Shown: positions 33,158-42,569, counted from the stretch's first letter. The stretch is 51,837 nucleotides of DNA from an uncultured Clostridia bacterium (GCA_944367465.1 CALVWO010000003.1:1-51837); one strand, 5' to 3'. Numbers and translations are program-made. The notes: a model not told the origin generated them from the sequence alone.

Positions 33158-33757
33158 TCAACGCTTTTCGTACACTCTGTCGATGAGTCCGTACGCGAGC
33201 GCTTCGTCGGCGGAAAGGTAATTGTCGCGGTCGGTATCGCGTTCCACGACGTCCACGGGCTTGCCCGTGTTTTCGGCGAGGATCTTGGTCATCTTCGACT
33301 TGATGCGGAGGATGTGTTCCGCCTGGATCTTGATGTCGCTCGCCTGCCCCTGCGCGCCGCCGAGCGGCTGATGGATCATGATCTCGCTGTTTTTGAGCGC
33401 GAACCGTTTGCCCTTGGCGCCCGCCGCCAGAAGGAATGCGCCCATCGACGCCGCAAGCCCGATGCAGATGGTGGAGACGTCGCACTTGATGTAATTCATC
33501 GTATCGTAGATCGCCATGCCCGCCGAAACGGAACCGCCGGGGCTGTTGATATACAGGCTGATATCCTTTGTGGGGTCCTTCCCTTCCAGATAGATGAGCT
33601 GAGCGACGACGGTATTTGCGACCGCGTCGTCGATCTCGCCGCTGAGAAAGATGATACGATCCTCCAACAGACGGGAGTAAAGATCGTAGCTCCTTTCGCC
33701 GCTCGACGTGCGCTCCACGACGTAGGGAATGAGCACGTTTTTCACGTTCTTATCCAT
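33158..33757 (-). CDS. clpP: ClpP, proteolytic subunit of the Clp protease
   Basis: Serine peptidase of 199 residues forming a double heptamer. Catalytic triad in context: Ser in [11 protein letters not shown], His in [10 protein letters not shown], Asp in [13 protein letters not shown]-terminal [20 protein letters not shown] is standard. GGAGGAAAAGTGATTTC precedes the ATG at 33757 and lies in the end of tig, 4 bp upstream. Confidence 0.98.
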   Translation of the reverse strand: MDKNVKNVLIPYVVERTSSGERSYDLYSRLLEDRIIFLSGEIDDAVANTVVAQLIYLEGKDPTKDISLYINSPGGSVSAGMAIYDTMNYIKCDVSTICIGLAASMGAFLLAAGAKGKRFALKNSEIMIHQPLGGAQGQASDIKIQAEHILRIKSKMTKILAENTGKPVDVVERDTDRDNYLSADEALAYGLIDRVYEKR

Positions 33758-33761
33758 GAAA

Positions 33762-35069
33762 TCACTTTTCCTCCGGCTTTGCCGTTACCATTTCGTTGTT
33801 CGCCTGAAGGTAGTCGAACAACTTCGTCACCTTGATATCCCCTTCGATATACTCGAGCTGACGGGGATCCATCGTCTTTTTATACTCTTCGGTCTCTTTG
33901 CCGACGCTCGCAGCCTGCTCGGCGATCTTTTCGTCGATCTCCGCCTGCGACGCCTCGATGTTGAGCTCCTTGATGAGCTTTTCAACGATGAGCTGATGCA
34001 GCACGGTGCGGCGCGCCTCTTCCTCGAAGTGCTTCTTGTACTCGTCGCGCGTCTGATTGACGTACTTGAGATAATCGTCGAGCTTGATGCCCTGATACAT
34101 GAGGCTGTACTCCATTCTCTGCATGGAATACTCCTCCTGCTTTTCGATCATCGCGTCGGGGATCTCAGCCTTGGCGCCTTTGGCGATCTCGGTGATGATG
34201 GCGTTCTCCGTCTCGTTGAGCGAGCGGGATGCAGCCGCCTTTTCGAGGCGCTCGCGCACCTTGGCGCGGTATGCCTCCACGCTGTCGCTGCCCACCTTCT
34301 TGGCAAACTCCTCGTTGAGCTCGGGGAGCACCTTGCCCGTGATCTTGTGCACCGTGACGGTGAAGACGGCGGGTTTGCCCTTGAGGTTCTCCGCCTGATA
34401 ATCCTCGGGGAAGGTGACGTTCACGTCCTTCGTCTCGCCGACGTTCATGCCGACGACCTGCTCTTCGAACCCGCCGATGAACTGGTGGGAGCCGAGCGTG
34501 AGATCGAACTTCTCCGCGCTGCCGCCGTCGAAGGGCTTGCCGTCCATCTTGCCTTCGAAGTCGATGTTCACGGTATCGCCGTTCTGCGCGGGACGGTCGG
34601 TGACCTCCACGCTTTCGGCAAAGCGCTCACGGGTCGCGTCGATGTCTTTGTCGACGTCGGCGTCCGTAACAGTATACTCAAATTTCTCGATTTTTATACC
34701 CGTGTATTTCTCGATCTCCACATCGGGCTTGACGGGCGTCGTTGCAGTGAGCACGACTTTCTCCTCGGAGATCTCCTCCACGGAGAGCGCGGGATCGCCG
34801 ACGGGCATGAAGGCTTCCTTCTCCTTTTCGAGAATGGCGGGATAGTGCTCCGCGAAAAGATCGTTGAGCGCATCTTCGTAGAAGAGCCCCTTGCCGTAGT
34901 ACATCTCGAGGACGTGCTTGGGCACTTTGCCCTTGCGGAACCCGTTGACCGCGAACTTCTTGCGGTTTTCGAGGTACGCCTTGTCGTTTGCCGCCGCCCA
35001 CTCTTCGGGCGTGAAGGTGATGGCGATCTTGACGGTGCTCTTTTCTGCGGGTGTTACTGTGTACTTCAT
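33762..35069 (-). CDS. tig: Trigger factor, ribosome-associated chaperone
   Basis: 435-residue folding helper that binds the ribosome exit. N-terminal ribosome-binding signature [19 protein letters not shown] at about residues 41-59, a middle FKBP-type prolyl isomerase domain ([40 protein letters not shown]), and a long helical C-terminal chaperone domain ([20 protein letters not shown]). First gene of tig-clpP-clpX, an order common in Gram-positive and other bacteria. Confidence 0.97.
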   Translation of the reverse strand: MKYTVTPAEKSTVKIAITFTPEEWAAANDKAYLENRKKFAVNGFRKGKVPKHVLEMYYGKGLFYEDALNDLFAEHYPAILEKEKEAFMPVGDPALSVEEISEEKVVLTATTPVKPDVEIEKYTGIKIEKFEYTVTDADVDKDIDATRERFAESVEVTDRPAQNGDTVNIDFEGKMDGKPFDGGSAEKFDLTLGSHQFIGGFEEQVVGMNVGETKDVNVTFPEDYQAENLKGKPAVFTVTVHKITGKVLPELNEEFAKKVGSDSVEAYRAKVRERLEKAAASRSLNETENAIITEIAKGAKAEIPDAMIEKQEEYSMQRMEYSLMYQGIKLDDYLKYVNQTRDEYKKHFEEEARRTVLHQLIVEKLIKELNIEASQAEIDEKIAEQAASVGKETEEYKKTMDPRQLEYIEGDIKVTKLFDYLQANNEMVTAKPEEK

Positions 35070-35153
35070 GATTTTTTACTCCGGTTTGACTGTGAGATTT
35101 TTTTCAGACGCGATTATTTTACCATATCGGCGCGAGAAAGAAAAGCATTTTCA

Positions 35154-35182
35154 TTTACATTTTGCCTTTTTTCCGCTATAAT
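35154..35182 (+). promoter_or_regulatory. Sigma-A promoter of rqcH
   Basis: TTTACA (35154-35159), 17 bp, TATAAT (35177-35182), 27 bp ahead of the start. The divergent tig promoter is less clear (a TAAAAT on the minus strand near 35121 with a poor -35). Confidence 0.75.
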
Positions 35183-35209
35183 TGTGGAAGATACTTCAAG
35201 GAGCAGGCT

Positions 35210-36859
35210 ATGCCGCAGGATGCTTTTACCCTCCGCCTCACGGCGCGGGAACTGGATACGGCGCTCAGAGGCGGGCGCGTGAACAGGATCAACCAGCCCG
35301 AGCGCGAGGAACTTTCCCTTATAATATACACCGGAAAACGCACGGTTAAACTCACGCTGAACGTAAACGCCTCCGATTGCGGGGCATATTTTTCGGAGGA
35401 CGACAGGGAGAACCCGCTCGTCGCGCCGAATTTCTGCATGCTCCTGCGCAAACATCTGCAGAGCGCGCAGATCCTGGGCGCGGAACAGGTGAAGTTCGAA
35501 CGCATCCTCGCCTTCCGCTTTGCCTGCGTCTCCGATTTTTCCACAGCCGAACGCGTTTTATACGCTGAGATCATGGGAAAATACTCCAACCTCATCCTCA
35601 CGGAGAACGGCGTGATCCTGGGCGCGCTCAAAACGACCTCCGCCGACGAGGCGACGAAACGCATCATCCTGCCCGGCGCAAAGTACGTTCTTCCCGCCCC
35701 GCAGGACAAGACCGACCCCTCCGACCGGGCGGCGCTCGCCGCGCTGTTAAAAAACGCGTCGGGAGATACGGAGCGTTTTCTTTTCACGCACGTGGCGGGG
35801 CTCGCCCCCTGCACGGCGCGGCAGATCGCCGAAAGCTACCGCGGCGGCGACCTTGCCGATCATGTGTACGGATACATCTTTTCGGACGAGGTTTCCCCCT
35901 GCGTGCTCGAGCGGGACGGCGAAGTCGTCGATTTTTACGCGCGGTACACGGAGGGCGCCGTGCGGTTTGCGTCGCTCTCCGAGGCGCAGACCTATTTTTA
36001 TGCGAAACGGCGCGCCCGACAAGGGCTGGAAAACGCCCGCCGCCGCCTCGGGAACGCCGTGAATGCGGCGATCCGAAAACAGGAGAAACGGCTCGCGCAG
36101 ATCCTCGACAAACAGAAGGAGGCGCAGGACTGCGAGACGGTGCGCATAAAGGGCGAACTCCTCACCGCTAACCTGTACGCCCTGGAGCGCGGGATGAAGG
36201 CGTGCGAGCTCGTAAACTATTACGACGAGGCGGGCGGAAAAATCAGGATCGCGCTCGACCCCGTTCTCACGCCCGCGCAGAACGCGCAGGCGTACTTCAA
36301 AAGATACCGCAAACAGAAACGCACGCTGGAGGCGCTCGCTCCGCAGGAGAAGGAGGTGCGCGCCGAACTCGATTATCTGAAAAGCGTGCTGCCCTTCCTC
36401 GCCGCGGCGGCGAACGCGGAAGACCTGAAGGCGGCGGAGGAAGAGCTCACGGACATGAAGCTGCTGAAAGCGCCGCAGGAGCGCGCGAAAAAGAAGCGCC
36501 CCGAGATCCCCTTCCGCGCCTTCGAGAAGGGAGGGTTCCGCATCTTCGCGGGGCGGAGCAACGTGCAGAACGACCGCCTCGTGCGCATGAGCGCCCCCGA
36601 CGACGTGTGGCTGCACGCGCGTAACCTGCACTCCTGCCACGTGGTGATCAGGACGGAGGGACGGCAGGTGCCGGCGGAAGTGCTCGCCTTTGCCGCGGGC
36701 GTGTGCGCAAAGTACTCCGCGGGAAAGGGCGAAAAGATCCCCGTCGACCACTGCCCCGTCCGCCGCGTGAAAAAGCCATCCGGGAGCAAACCGGGGTTCG
36801 TCACATATACGGATTTCGGAACCGTCCTCGGCGATCCCGCCCTTGCGGAAGAGACGTAA
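35210..36859 (+). CDS. rqcH: RqcH, NFACT-family ribosome quality control factor
   Basis: 549 residues. The bacterial Rqc2 homologue that binds obstructed 50S subunits and directs C-terminal alanine tailing of stalled peptides. NFACT-N at the start (AFTLRLTARELDTALRGGRVNRINQPERE, split in the usual way), a helix-hairpin-helix and coiled-coil middle (about 260-420; NARRRLGNAVNAAIRKQEKRL, KRYRKQKRTLEALAPQEKEV), and the C-terminal NFACT-R domain (FRIFAGRSNVQNDRLV, DDVWLHARNLHSCHVVIRT). Start at 35210 has CAAGGAGCAGGCT. Older annotations call the family fibronectin-binding protein. Confidence 0.92.
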   Translation: MPQDAFTLRLTARELDTALRGGRVNRINQPEREELSLIIYTGKRTVKLTLNVNASDCGAYFSEDDRENPLVAPNFCMLLRKHLQSAQILGAEQVKFERILAFRFACVSDFSTAERVLYAEIMGKYSNLILTENGVILGALKTTSADEATKRIILPGAKYVLPAPQDKTDPSDRAALAALLKNASGDTERFLFTHVAGLAPCTARQIAESYRGGDLADHVYGYIFSDEVSPCVLERDGEVVDFYARYTEGAVRFASLSEAQTYFYAKRRARQGLENARRRLGNAVNAAIRKQEKRLAQILDKQKEAQDCETVRIKGELLTANLYALERGMKACELVNYYDEAGGKIRIALDPVLTPAQNAQAYFKRYRKQKRTLEALAPQEKEVRAELDYLKSVLPFLAAAANAEDLKAAEEELTDMKLLKAPQERAKKKRPEIPFRAFEKGGFRIFAGRSNVQNDRLVRMSAPDDVWLHARNLHSCHVVIRTEGRQVPAEVLAFAAGVCAKYSAGKGEKIPVDHCPVRRVKKPSGSKPGFVTYTDFGTVLGDPALAEET

Positions 36860-36867
36860 GCCCCCGC

Positions 36868-36976
36868 CATGTACGGGACGGGAACGCGTTCCGCCTACCC
36901 ATGTACGAAGACGCGCGCAGCATTTTTTGCGGCCCGCACGGCAAGAGCCGCCCGCCTTGAATAAGGCGGGCGGCTC
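36868..36976. other. Paired CATGTACG repeats and a strong hairpin after rqcH
   Basis: Two CATGTACG copies at 36868-36875 and 36900-36907, exactly 32 bp apart, the same spacing as two CATGTCCG copies at 41451 and 41483. A perfect 14-bp hairpin (GAGCCGCCCGCCTT, 36945-36958; complement to 36976) follows; it has no T-run on either side but may act as a terminator between convergent genes. Confidence 0.45.
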
Positions 36977-37002
36977 GTTCGCGCTTGCGCGCGGGAAAAA
37001 GG

Positions 37003-37656
37003 TTACTTCTTGCAGCAGCCCTTGCCCTGCGGGTAGAGCGGCAGCTCGAAGAATCCCGAGCAGATCTCCTGCGAGTATTCCTGCGCGGGGGGAATGGCGC
37101 AATATCCGTAAGAGGGTACGAGGAGCTCGACCTGCATCGCCACTTTGAGGATACAGGTGACGCACGCGCTGACGGTGAACGAATTGTCGCTCTCGTTGAA
37201 CGCGCCCTCGGGCACGACGCAGCTTGCGACCGCCGTCACCGTAAACGGCATGACGGACGCAGACGGAACGTACATGAGCACGTCTTCGCTGAGCGTGATC
37301 GCGGCGTTTGCCTTGCCCTCTCTGCCGGACGCATCGGTATACACGACCTCGACGGGAACGGTGACCGTTGCCTGGACGCGCGCGCAGCAGGAATCGGGCT
37401 GGCGCTCCACGGAAAGATCGGAGACGGCGCCCGTCCCCGTGACGGAGCGCGCGCTCACGAAGGTGAGCGGATATGTAGGGTCTGCCGGAGTGAGATCGGT
37501 GAGCGTGAGGGTGTAGTTTTCGAGACGGGTCTGGATAATGCCCGCGTCGAAGATCTTTTCCGCCTGGATGCACACCTTCTCGCAAAGGCCGTTCAACGGA
37601 TTGCCCGTGATGGGCCCCGGACAATGATCAGAAGAAAAATTGGAAAAAAACGACAT
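37003..37656 (-). CDS. Cys-rich beta-type protein, possible spore-surface protein
   Basis: 217 residues, no signal peptide. Cysteines cluster at CEKVC (residues 25-29), a CC pair near 90, CVTC near 168, and the C-terminal CC (KGCCKK). The rest alternates in a beta-strand pattern (ARVQATVTVPVEVVYTDASG). The opening (SDHCPGPITGNPLNGLCEKVC) resembles uncharacterised Clostridia proteins I associate with spore outer layers, but I cannot name a family. GGAGG lies ahead of the ATG at 37656. Element D and the LysM gene stand upstream on the same strand. Confidence 0.65.
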   Translation of the reverse strand: MSFFSNFSSDHCPGPITGNPLNGLCEKVCIQAEKIFDAGIIQTRLENYTLTLTDLTPADPTYPLTFVSARSVTGTGAVSDLSVERQPDSCCARVQATVTVPVEVVYTDASGREGKANAAITLSEDVLMYVPSASVMPFTVTAVASCVVPEGAFNESDNSFTVSACVTCILKVAMQVELLVPSYGYCAIPPAQEYSQEICSGFFELPLYPQGKGCCKK

Positions 37657-37795
37657 TGATTACCTCCGTAAAAAGAACGTAGCGTTCTATTCCATGTTAT
37701 GCTGCCGGAATATATTTTGCGCACCCCCCTGCTTACCCACAAGGCGTTTTTCTGATGCACGGTCATTGCATTCTGCGCCAATGTTATAAAATAAC

Positions 37796-38009
37796 GTTGC
37801 AAAAGGCGTCACTGCGTTATGCCTTTTGCGCCTCAATTTGCCGCTCACGCGGCTTTCACGAAAAGGTGAATTCGCGCGAAGTATTGTGGTTGTGCCCTTA
37901 AAATTCGCGCGAAGAGGAAAAACGAACGGTTAGCCTACGGCGTGCCCGTTGGTTTTTCCTCAAATCACGACTTTTTTCCGCGTCAGCTCGCGGAAAAAAG
38001 TGTGAACAT
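37796..38009. repeat. Modular stem-loop element D (upstream of the Cys-rich gene), single-arm copy
   Basis: Begins GTTGCAAAAGGCGTCAC (37796), then a GCCTTTTGC hairpin, CCGC/GCGG, a core module whose stem is TTCGCGCGAA on both sides enclosing TATTGTGG, hairpin GAGGAAAAAC/GTTTTTCCTC with inner AGCCTACGGCG, and terminal hairpin 37965-38005 (ACTTTTTTCCGCG, loop TCAGCT, CGCGGAAAAAAGT) ending near the LysM gene's stop. Upstream 37657-37795 has short inverted repeats (GAACG/CGTTC, GTTAT/ATAAC) and no gene. Confidence 0.8.
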
Positions 38010-38010
38010 T

Positions 38011-38292
38011 TTATATGATTATCTCCTGCCCCGGGTAGAGGGCGCGCGTGCCGTTGCACGCCTCGAACCGCTCGGGGGAACCGCACAGGAGCGCGCGGGA
38101 CTCCCCGCCCCGCACGACGTACCGGTCGCCGGAGGGCGGCAGGACGAGCACCTCCCCCTCTTCGGGTTCCTTGGTGAGATGATTGACGGCGGCGAGCAGA
38201 CGCGCCGTGACGCCGAACGCGCGGGCGATGTCCGCAAGCGACTGCCCGCGCCTGACCCGATAGACCGCAACGCGGTTCAGACGAAGTTCCAC
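38011..38292 (-). CDS. LysM-domain protein
   Basis: 93 residues. One good LysM motif (YRVRRGQSLADIARAFGVTARLL, ending LVLPP) and a second degenerate copy (YVVRGGESRALL..LYPGQEIII). LysM binds N-acetylglucosamine polymers such as peptidoglycan; no signal peptide is present, so a spore-coat or cortex role, as for SafA/SpoVID-type proteins, is plausible. The start is GTG at 38292 with no clear ribosome binding site. A CATAATATA box just upstream with AAC 17 bp before it fits a SigK/SigE-type promoter, but is only suggestive. Confidence 0.75.
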   Translation of the reverse strand: MELRLNRVAVYRVRRGQSLADIARAFGVTARLLAAVNHLTKEPEEGEVLVLPPSGDRYVVRGGESRALLCGSPERFEACNGTRALYPGQEIII

Positions 38293-38348
38293 GCAGCTAT
38301 ATTATGCGCCCGCTCATAAATTTGTTCCGGGCGCGAATACAATACAAC

Positions 38349-39866
38349 ATGAATTTGTACCGCACCGCCGCACTCGTTACCGCATTCTCCGCGGCGGAAC
38401 ACTGCCTCGGCTTTTTATACCGCATCCTCCTCTCGCGCACGCTCGGTCCGGAGGGACTGGGCGTATACCAGGTGGCGCTCACGGTGTTCGCCGTCTTTCT
38501 GACCATCTCCTCGAGCGGGCTGCCCGTCACGCTGTCGCGCACCATCTCCAAACACCGCGCGGACGGCGCGCGCCCGCGCGAACACGCCGCGACAAGCGCC
38601 GCGGTGCTCCTCGCCCTCGCGGTGAGCGTCCCCGCGACCATCCTTCTCTTTCTCCTGCGCACGCCCTTTTCGCGCGTGTTTTCCGACCCGCGCTGCGCCG
38701 ATCTCTTCTACATCGTCCTCCCGGGGCTCGCGTTCACGTCCGTCTATTCCGTCGTCCGCGGGAGCTTCTGGGGGAACAGGCGCTTTCTTGCCTATTCCCT
38801 CGTCGAGCTGTGCGAGGAGATGATCCGCATCTGCGCGGGCGTCATCCTGCTGGTTTTCGTCCAGACGTCGCTCGCGGGCGTCAACCGCGCGGCGTTCGCC
38901 GTGCTGCTTTCCTACCTGTGCTCCTTCGCGCTGGCGCTCGGATATTATTTTTTCAGGGGCGGGAAATTCCGTTCGCCGAAGGGAGAACTGCGCCCCCTCC
39001 TCGCCTCTTCCCTGCCCGTGACGGCGATGCGCACCTCCTCCTCGCTCATGAGTTCGCTCATCTCCGTGATCTTTCCGCTCAGGATGCAGGCAGCGGGGTT
39101 TTCCTCGTCGGCAGCCATGAGCGAATACGGCGTGGTATACGGCATGGTCTCGCCCGTGATGGCGATCCCGTGCGCGTTCATCGGCTCCATCGCGCTCGTG
39201 CTCGTGCCCGAACTTTCGGAAAACTTTTATAAAGGCAGGACGCGGGAAGTGGGCGCGCTCACCGAACGGGCGATCTGCACGACGCTGCTCATCGCGGGAC
39301 TTCTGCTCCCCTTCTATATCGTCTGCGGCGAGGACGTGGGCGTGTTCCTGTACTCCAACGCCCGCAGCGGCGCCATGATCGCGGCGTGCGCGCTCGTGCT
39401 CGTGCCCATGAGCCTGACGCTCATCTCCACCAGCATGCTCAACTCGATGGGATGCGAAAAACATACGCTGGGCATTTTTCTGGCGGGATCGGGCGCGATG
39501 CTCCTGTGCACCGTGCTGCTGCCCAGATACCTCGGCGGCGGCGCGCTGCTTGCGGGGATGGCGTGCGATTCGTGCATCACCGCCCTTCTCTCCCTTCTGC
39601 TGCTGCGCAAAAAGACGGGGCGGCTGCGCATCGGGAAATACTGCCTCCGCCTTCTGGCGGCGGTGCTGCTCTGTGTTGCGCTCGGGCTCCCGGCGCACGC
39701 CTTCTGCGCGCGCTACCTCAGTTACTTCCCCGCCTTCGCCGTCACGATGCTCCTTCTTGCCGCGGCGGAAGTGCTCCTGTTCAGCCTGATGCGGCTCATC
39801 GACGTGCGCACGCTCCTCTGCCGTTTTTTTGCGAAAAAAAGCAAAAAAATTTCCGTTCGGTCTTGA
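38349..39866 (+). CDS. SpoVB/MurJ-like polysaccharide flippase (MOP superfamily)
   Basis: 505 residues and about 14 membrane helices. The N-terminal segment LGFLYRILLSRTLGPEGLGVYQ and the SSSGLPVTLSRTISKH motif are characteristic of the SpoVB group; further on GSIALVLVPELSENFYKG and STSMLNSMGCEKHT agree. Members flip undecaprenyl-linked precursors for peptidoglycan or spore cortex. I chose the ATG at 38349 by homology of the first helix; an ATG at 38304 is in frame, and neither has a strong Shine-Dalgarno. Divergent from the LysM gene. Confidence 0.85.
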   Translation: MNLYRTAALVTAFSAAEHCLGFLYRILLSRTLGPEGLGVYQVALTVFAVFLTISSSGLPVTLSRTISKHRADGARPREHAATSAAVLLALAVSVPATILLFLLRTPFSRVFSDPRCADLFYIVLPGLAFTSVYSVVRGSFWGNRRFLAYSLVELCEEMIRICAGVILLVFVQTSLAGVNRAAFAVLLSYLCSFALALGYYFFRGGKFRSPKGELRPLLASSLPVTAMRTSSSLMSSLISVIFPLRMQAAGFSSSAAMSEYGVVYGMVSPVMAIPCAFIGSIALVLVPELSENFYKGRTREVGALTERAICTTLLIAGLLLPFYIVCGEDVGVFLYSNARSGAMIAACALVLVPMSLTLISTSMLNSMGCEKHTLGIFLAGSGAMLLCTVLLPRYLGGGALLAGMACDSCITALLSLLLLRKKTGRLRIGKYCLRLLAAVLLCVALGLPAHAFCARYLSYFPAFAVTMLLLAAAEVLLFSLMRLIDVRTLLCRFFAKKSKKISVRS

Positions 39867-39891
39867 TATTGCCCCGCGTTTATGCTACAAT
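39863..39891 (+). promoter_or_regulatory. Sigma-A promoter of pgi
   Basis: TTGATA (39863-39868), 17 bp, TACAAT (39886-39891), overlapping the end of the spoVB-like gene. Confidence 0.75.
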
Positions 39892-39928
39892 AGATATAAT
39901 TCTGATGATCGGAGGAAAGGAAAACGGT

Positions 39929-41356
39929 ATGAAACTGACCGAAGAACTGCGCAAAGCAATGCGCGTGACGGTGGACTACACCAACATGACGGATAAGTAC
40001 CTCGGCGACAAAGGTATTTCGGAAAAGACGCTCGACGCACACAAAAAGATCGCAAAAGCGGCGCACGCATACGTTGCCGAAAACCGCGGCAAAGACGAGC
40101 TTTTCATGGGCTGGACGGAACTTCCGTACAACCAGGGCGAGATCGTTGCCGACATTCTGGAAACGGCGAAACTCGTCCGCAAGAAGTTCGATAACTTCGT
40201 CGTGCTCGGCATCGGCGGTTCGGCGCTCGGCCCCACGATGGCGTTCAATGCGCTCTGCCACCTGCACTATAACGACCTGCCCAAGTCCAAGCGCCGCGGT
40301 CCCCGCTTCTTCGTGGAAGACAACGTCGATCCCGTCCGCATGAAGGAACTCCTCGACGTCATCGACGTCAAAAAGACCTGCTTCAACGTCATCTCCAAGT
40401 CGGGTGCGACGAGCGAGACGATGGCGCAGTACCTCATCATCTCCGATCTCCTCAAAAAAGAGGGCATCGACATCAAAGAAAACGTCATCTTCACGACGGA
40501 CGCCGCAAAGGGCAACCTCGTAAAGATCTCCAAAGAGCTCGGCGGCGTGAAGAGCTACGTGCTCCCCGACGGCGTGGGCGGGCGGTTCTCCGAACTCTGC
40601 CCCGTTGGGCTCCTTCCCGCGGCGGTGCTCGGCATCGACATCAAGGCGCTTCTGAAGGGCGCGGCTTACATGGATAAGCTGTGCAAGACGGCGGACCTCA
40701 AAAAGAACCCCGCGCTCCTTACGGCGACGCTGCAGTACATTGCGATGAACGACGGCAAGAACATCGGCGTGCTCATGCCCTATTCGGACAACCTTCGCTA
40801 CGTCTCCGACTGGTACGCGCAGCTCTGGGCGGAGTCGCTCGGCAAGAACGTGACGCTCGACGGCAAGCCCTGCAATGTGGGACAGACGCCCGTGAAGGCG
40901 CTCGGCGTGACCGACCAGCACTCGCAGGTTCAGCTCTATACCGAAGGCCCCTTCGATAAAGTCGTCACCTTCCTCTCGGTGGGCAGCTACAAGGAAAAGA
41001 CGCCCATCCCCCACGGCTGCGAAAGCATCCCCGACGTCTCCTTCCTCGGCGGACATACGATGGAGGAACTCATCCAGGCGGAGAACAAGGCGACGGCGCA
41101 TGCGCTGACGATGGCGGGCAGGCTCAACTACACCATCAACCTTCCCGAAGTCAACGAATTCACGCTCGGCCAGCTCCTGTTCCTCTTCGAACTGCAGACG
41201 GCTTACGCGGGCGCGATGTTCAACATCAACACCTTCAACCAGCCCGGCGTGGAGGCAGGCAAGAAGGCGACCTTCGCCCTTCTCGGCAAGCCCGGCTATG
41301 CGGAAAAGAAGGCGGAGCTCGACGCCGCCGCACCCGATCCCGCATATATCGTATAA
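39929..41356 (+). CDS. pgi: Glucose-6-phosphate isomerase
   Basis: Glycolytic enzyme of 475 residues interconverting glucose-6-phosphate and fructose-6-phosphate. SIS-fold motifs VVLGIGGSALGPTMAFNAL and NVISKSGATSETMAQYL, then VLPDGVGGRFSELCPVGLLP and the C-terminal EVNEFTLGQLLFLFELQTAYAG (in two parts) are diagnostic. The ATG at 39929 follows GGAGGAAAGGAAAACGG. Own promoter and a strong terminator, so monocistronic. Confidence 0.97.
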   Translation: MKLTEELRKAMRVTVDYTNMTDKYLGDKGISEKTLDAHKKIAKAAHAYVAENRGKDELFMGWTELPYNQGEIVADILETAKLVRKKFDNFVVLGIGGSALGPTMAFNALCHLHYNDLPKSKRRGPRFFVEDNVDPVRMKELLDVIDVKKTCFNVISKSGATSETMAQYLIISDLLKKEGIDIKENVIFTTDAAKGNLVKISKELGGVKSYVLPDGVGGRFSELCPVGLLPAAVLGIDIKALLKGAAYMDKLCKTADLKKNPALLTATLQYIAMNDGKNIGVLMPYSDNLRYVSDWYAQLWAESLGKNVTLDGKPCNVGQTPVKALGVTDQHSQVQLYTEGPFDKVVTFLSVGSYKEKTPIPHGCESIPDVSFLGGHTMEELIQAENKATAHALTMAGRLNYTINLPEVNEFTLGQLLFLFELQTAYAGAMFNINTFNQPGVEAGKKATFALLGKPGYAEKKAELDAAAPDPAYIV

Positions 41357-41369
41357 CCCGAAAAACAGA

Positions 41370-41398
41370 AGCCCGCTGCGTTTGCAGCGGGCTTTTTT
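41370..41398 (+). terminator. Terminator of pgi
   Basis: Stem AGCCCGCTGC / GCAGCGGGCT around GTTT, then TTTTTT. Confidence 0.92.
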
Positions 41399-41450
41399 AT
41401 GCGCGGCGGGACATATTCCCCGCCGCGCTCTTTACAGATTTTCCCCGCCC

Positions 41451-41490
41451 CATGTCCGCACAGACATGTGTGAGCGGGTACCCATGTCCG
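41451..41490. other. Paired CATGTCCG repeats, 32 bp apart
   Basis: CATGTCCG at 41451-41458 and 41483-41490, the second preceded by TACC as in the pair at 36868/36900. Between them lies a short CACA..TGTG repeat. Function unknown. Confidence 0.4.
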
Positions 41491-41525
41491 CGCTGCCATA
41501 TTTATGCCGTGCAGGCGCGAAGGCA

Positions 41526-41558
41526 GAAAACCGCGCCGCGGAATTTCCGCGGCGCGGT
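41526..41558 (-). terminator. Terminator of the ylxM-ffh-rpsP-khpA operon
   Basis: Stem ACCGCGCCGCGG / CCGCGGCGCGGT, followed by a short T-run on the minus strand, about 12 bp past the khpA stop. Confidence 0.8.
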
Positions 41559-41569
41559 CGTTTCGTACG

Positions 41570-41812
41570 TTATTCCGCCGGGCGTTCTTTGATCTCGACG
41601 CTGTACTTTTTGGAATCCTTGGGCGTTGCGGCGCGCACAAGGGTGCGGAGCGCCTTGGCGATCTTGCCCTGTTTGCCGATGACCTTGCCCATATCCGAAT
41701 CGGAAAGGAGCACGGTGACGGTGATCGCCTCCTCCGTCTCTTCGACTTCGTAACGGATGTTCGCCTTATCTTCGGCGAACTGTTCCACAACGTATTTGAT
41801 CAGATCCAACAT
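41570..41812 (-). CDS. khpA: KhpA-like KH-domain RNA-binding protein
   Basis: 80-residue single KH domain. The RNA-binding GxxG loop is GKVIGKQGKIAKALRTLV at about residues 44-61, after ITVTVLLSDSDMG. N-terminal MLDLIKYVVEQFAED matches the family, which partners KhpB in several Firmicutes. ATG at 41812 has AATAAGGAGGAAATC. It normally follows rpsP directly; here element E (about 735 bp) separates the two. Confidence 0.9.
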   Translation of the reverse strand: MLDLIKYVVEQFAEDKANIRYEVEETEEAITVTVLLSDSDMGKVIGKQGKIAKALRTLVRAATPKDSKKYSVEIKERPAE

Positions 41813-41834
41813 AATGATTTCCTCCTTATTTGGG

Positions 41835-42569
41835 TTCACGAATTTTCTCGTCCAAAGGGACGACAAAATTCCGTGATTTGAGCAGGAAGTTGCTGACACG
41901 GCACTACGTGCCTACGGAAAAATGCGCTTGTGTATCCTTGGCACCCTCCATGAAGGGCGGCAAGAGATAATTACTCGCGCAAGGAGGCTACGCCTCCGCC
42001 AGCGCCCTACATTTGCGCATACCTGCGCTCGTCGCGACAAGGCGCATTTTGTGGGCATTCGGCTATTCCGAACGCCACACTTTTTACGCCTGTCGCTCCT
42101 CTTCACGAAAATCTTTTCTGCAAAAATATTTTCGTGATTGCTGCGGTACTTTTTTCAAAGAGTGAGCCGCCGCGTGCTATACTGTTGCGAAACAGCGGCG
42201 CCGAGGTGAGCGCGTACGTTATGCCGTCCGACGCAAAGCGGCGCACGAGCGCAGCCGAAGTACCGCCCCTGTGGGGCTTCGGCGTATGCGCGAACTGAGA
42301 AATTGCCATATCAAGGACAATTTCGTGACCGAGGCGGCACACCGCCTTGGTGCCGCCGAGACAACCAAATGCAGAGCCGCAGGCGAACGTTGGGTTTCTC
42401 TTCCCCTCACGACATTATCGTACCGCAGCCCTCGCAAAAAAGATTTCGCAGAAAGATTTTTTGCGAAGAGGAGCGGCGAGTGTTTTAAGCGCGGCGTTCG
42501 GCGCAGCCGAACCGCCCGCAAGATGTGCTCCGCCGCGACGACGTCAGTTCGAAAAGAATTTCGTGAAAT
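41835..42569. repeat. Modular stem-loop element E (rpsP-khpA gap), largest copy
   Basis: Spans almost the whole 760-bp gap. Left terminal hairpin 41835-41876 (stem GAATTTTCTCGTCC, loop AAAG), identical in reverse complement to the right end of element F. Further hairpins: GGCAC/GTGCC near 41900, GGAGGC/GCCTCC near 41980, 42103-42137 (TCACGAAAAT / ATTTTCGTGA), core module at 42164-42205, the GAAATTGCC..GGCAATTTC arm shared with element C, GGCGGCAC/GTGCCGCC, CGCAAAAAA/TTTTTTGCG at 42432-42467, GGTTCGGC-type stems, and a right half-hairpin TCAGTT..GAATTTCGTGAA (42543-42569) whose left partner is lost. It appears to be a nested or rearranged copy. No coding region seen. Confidence 0.8.
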
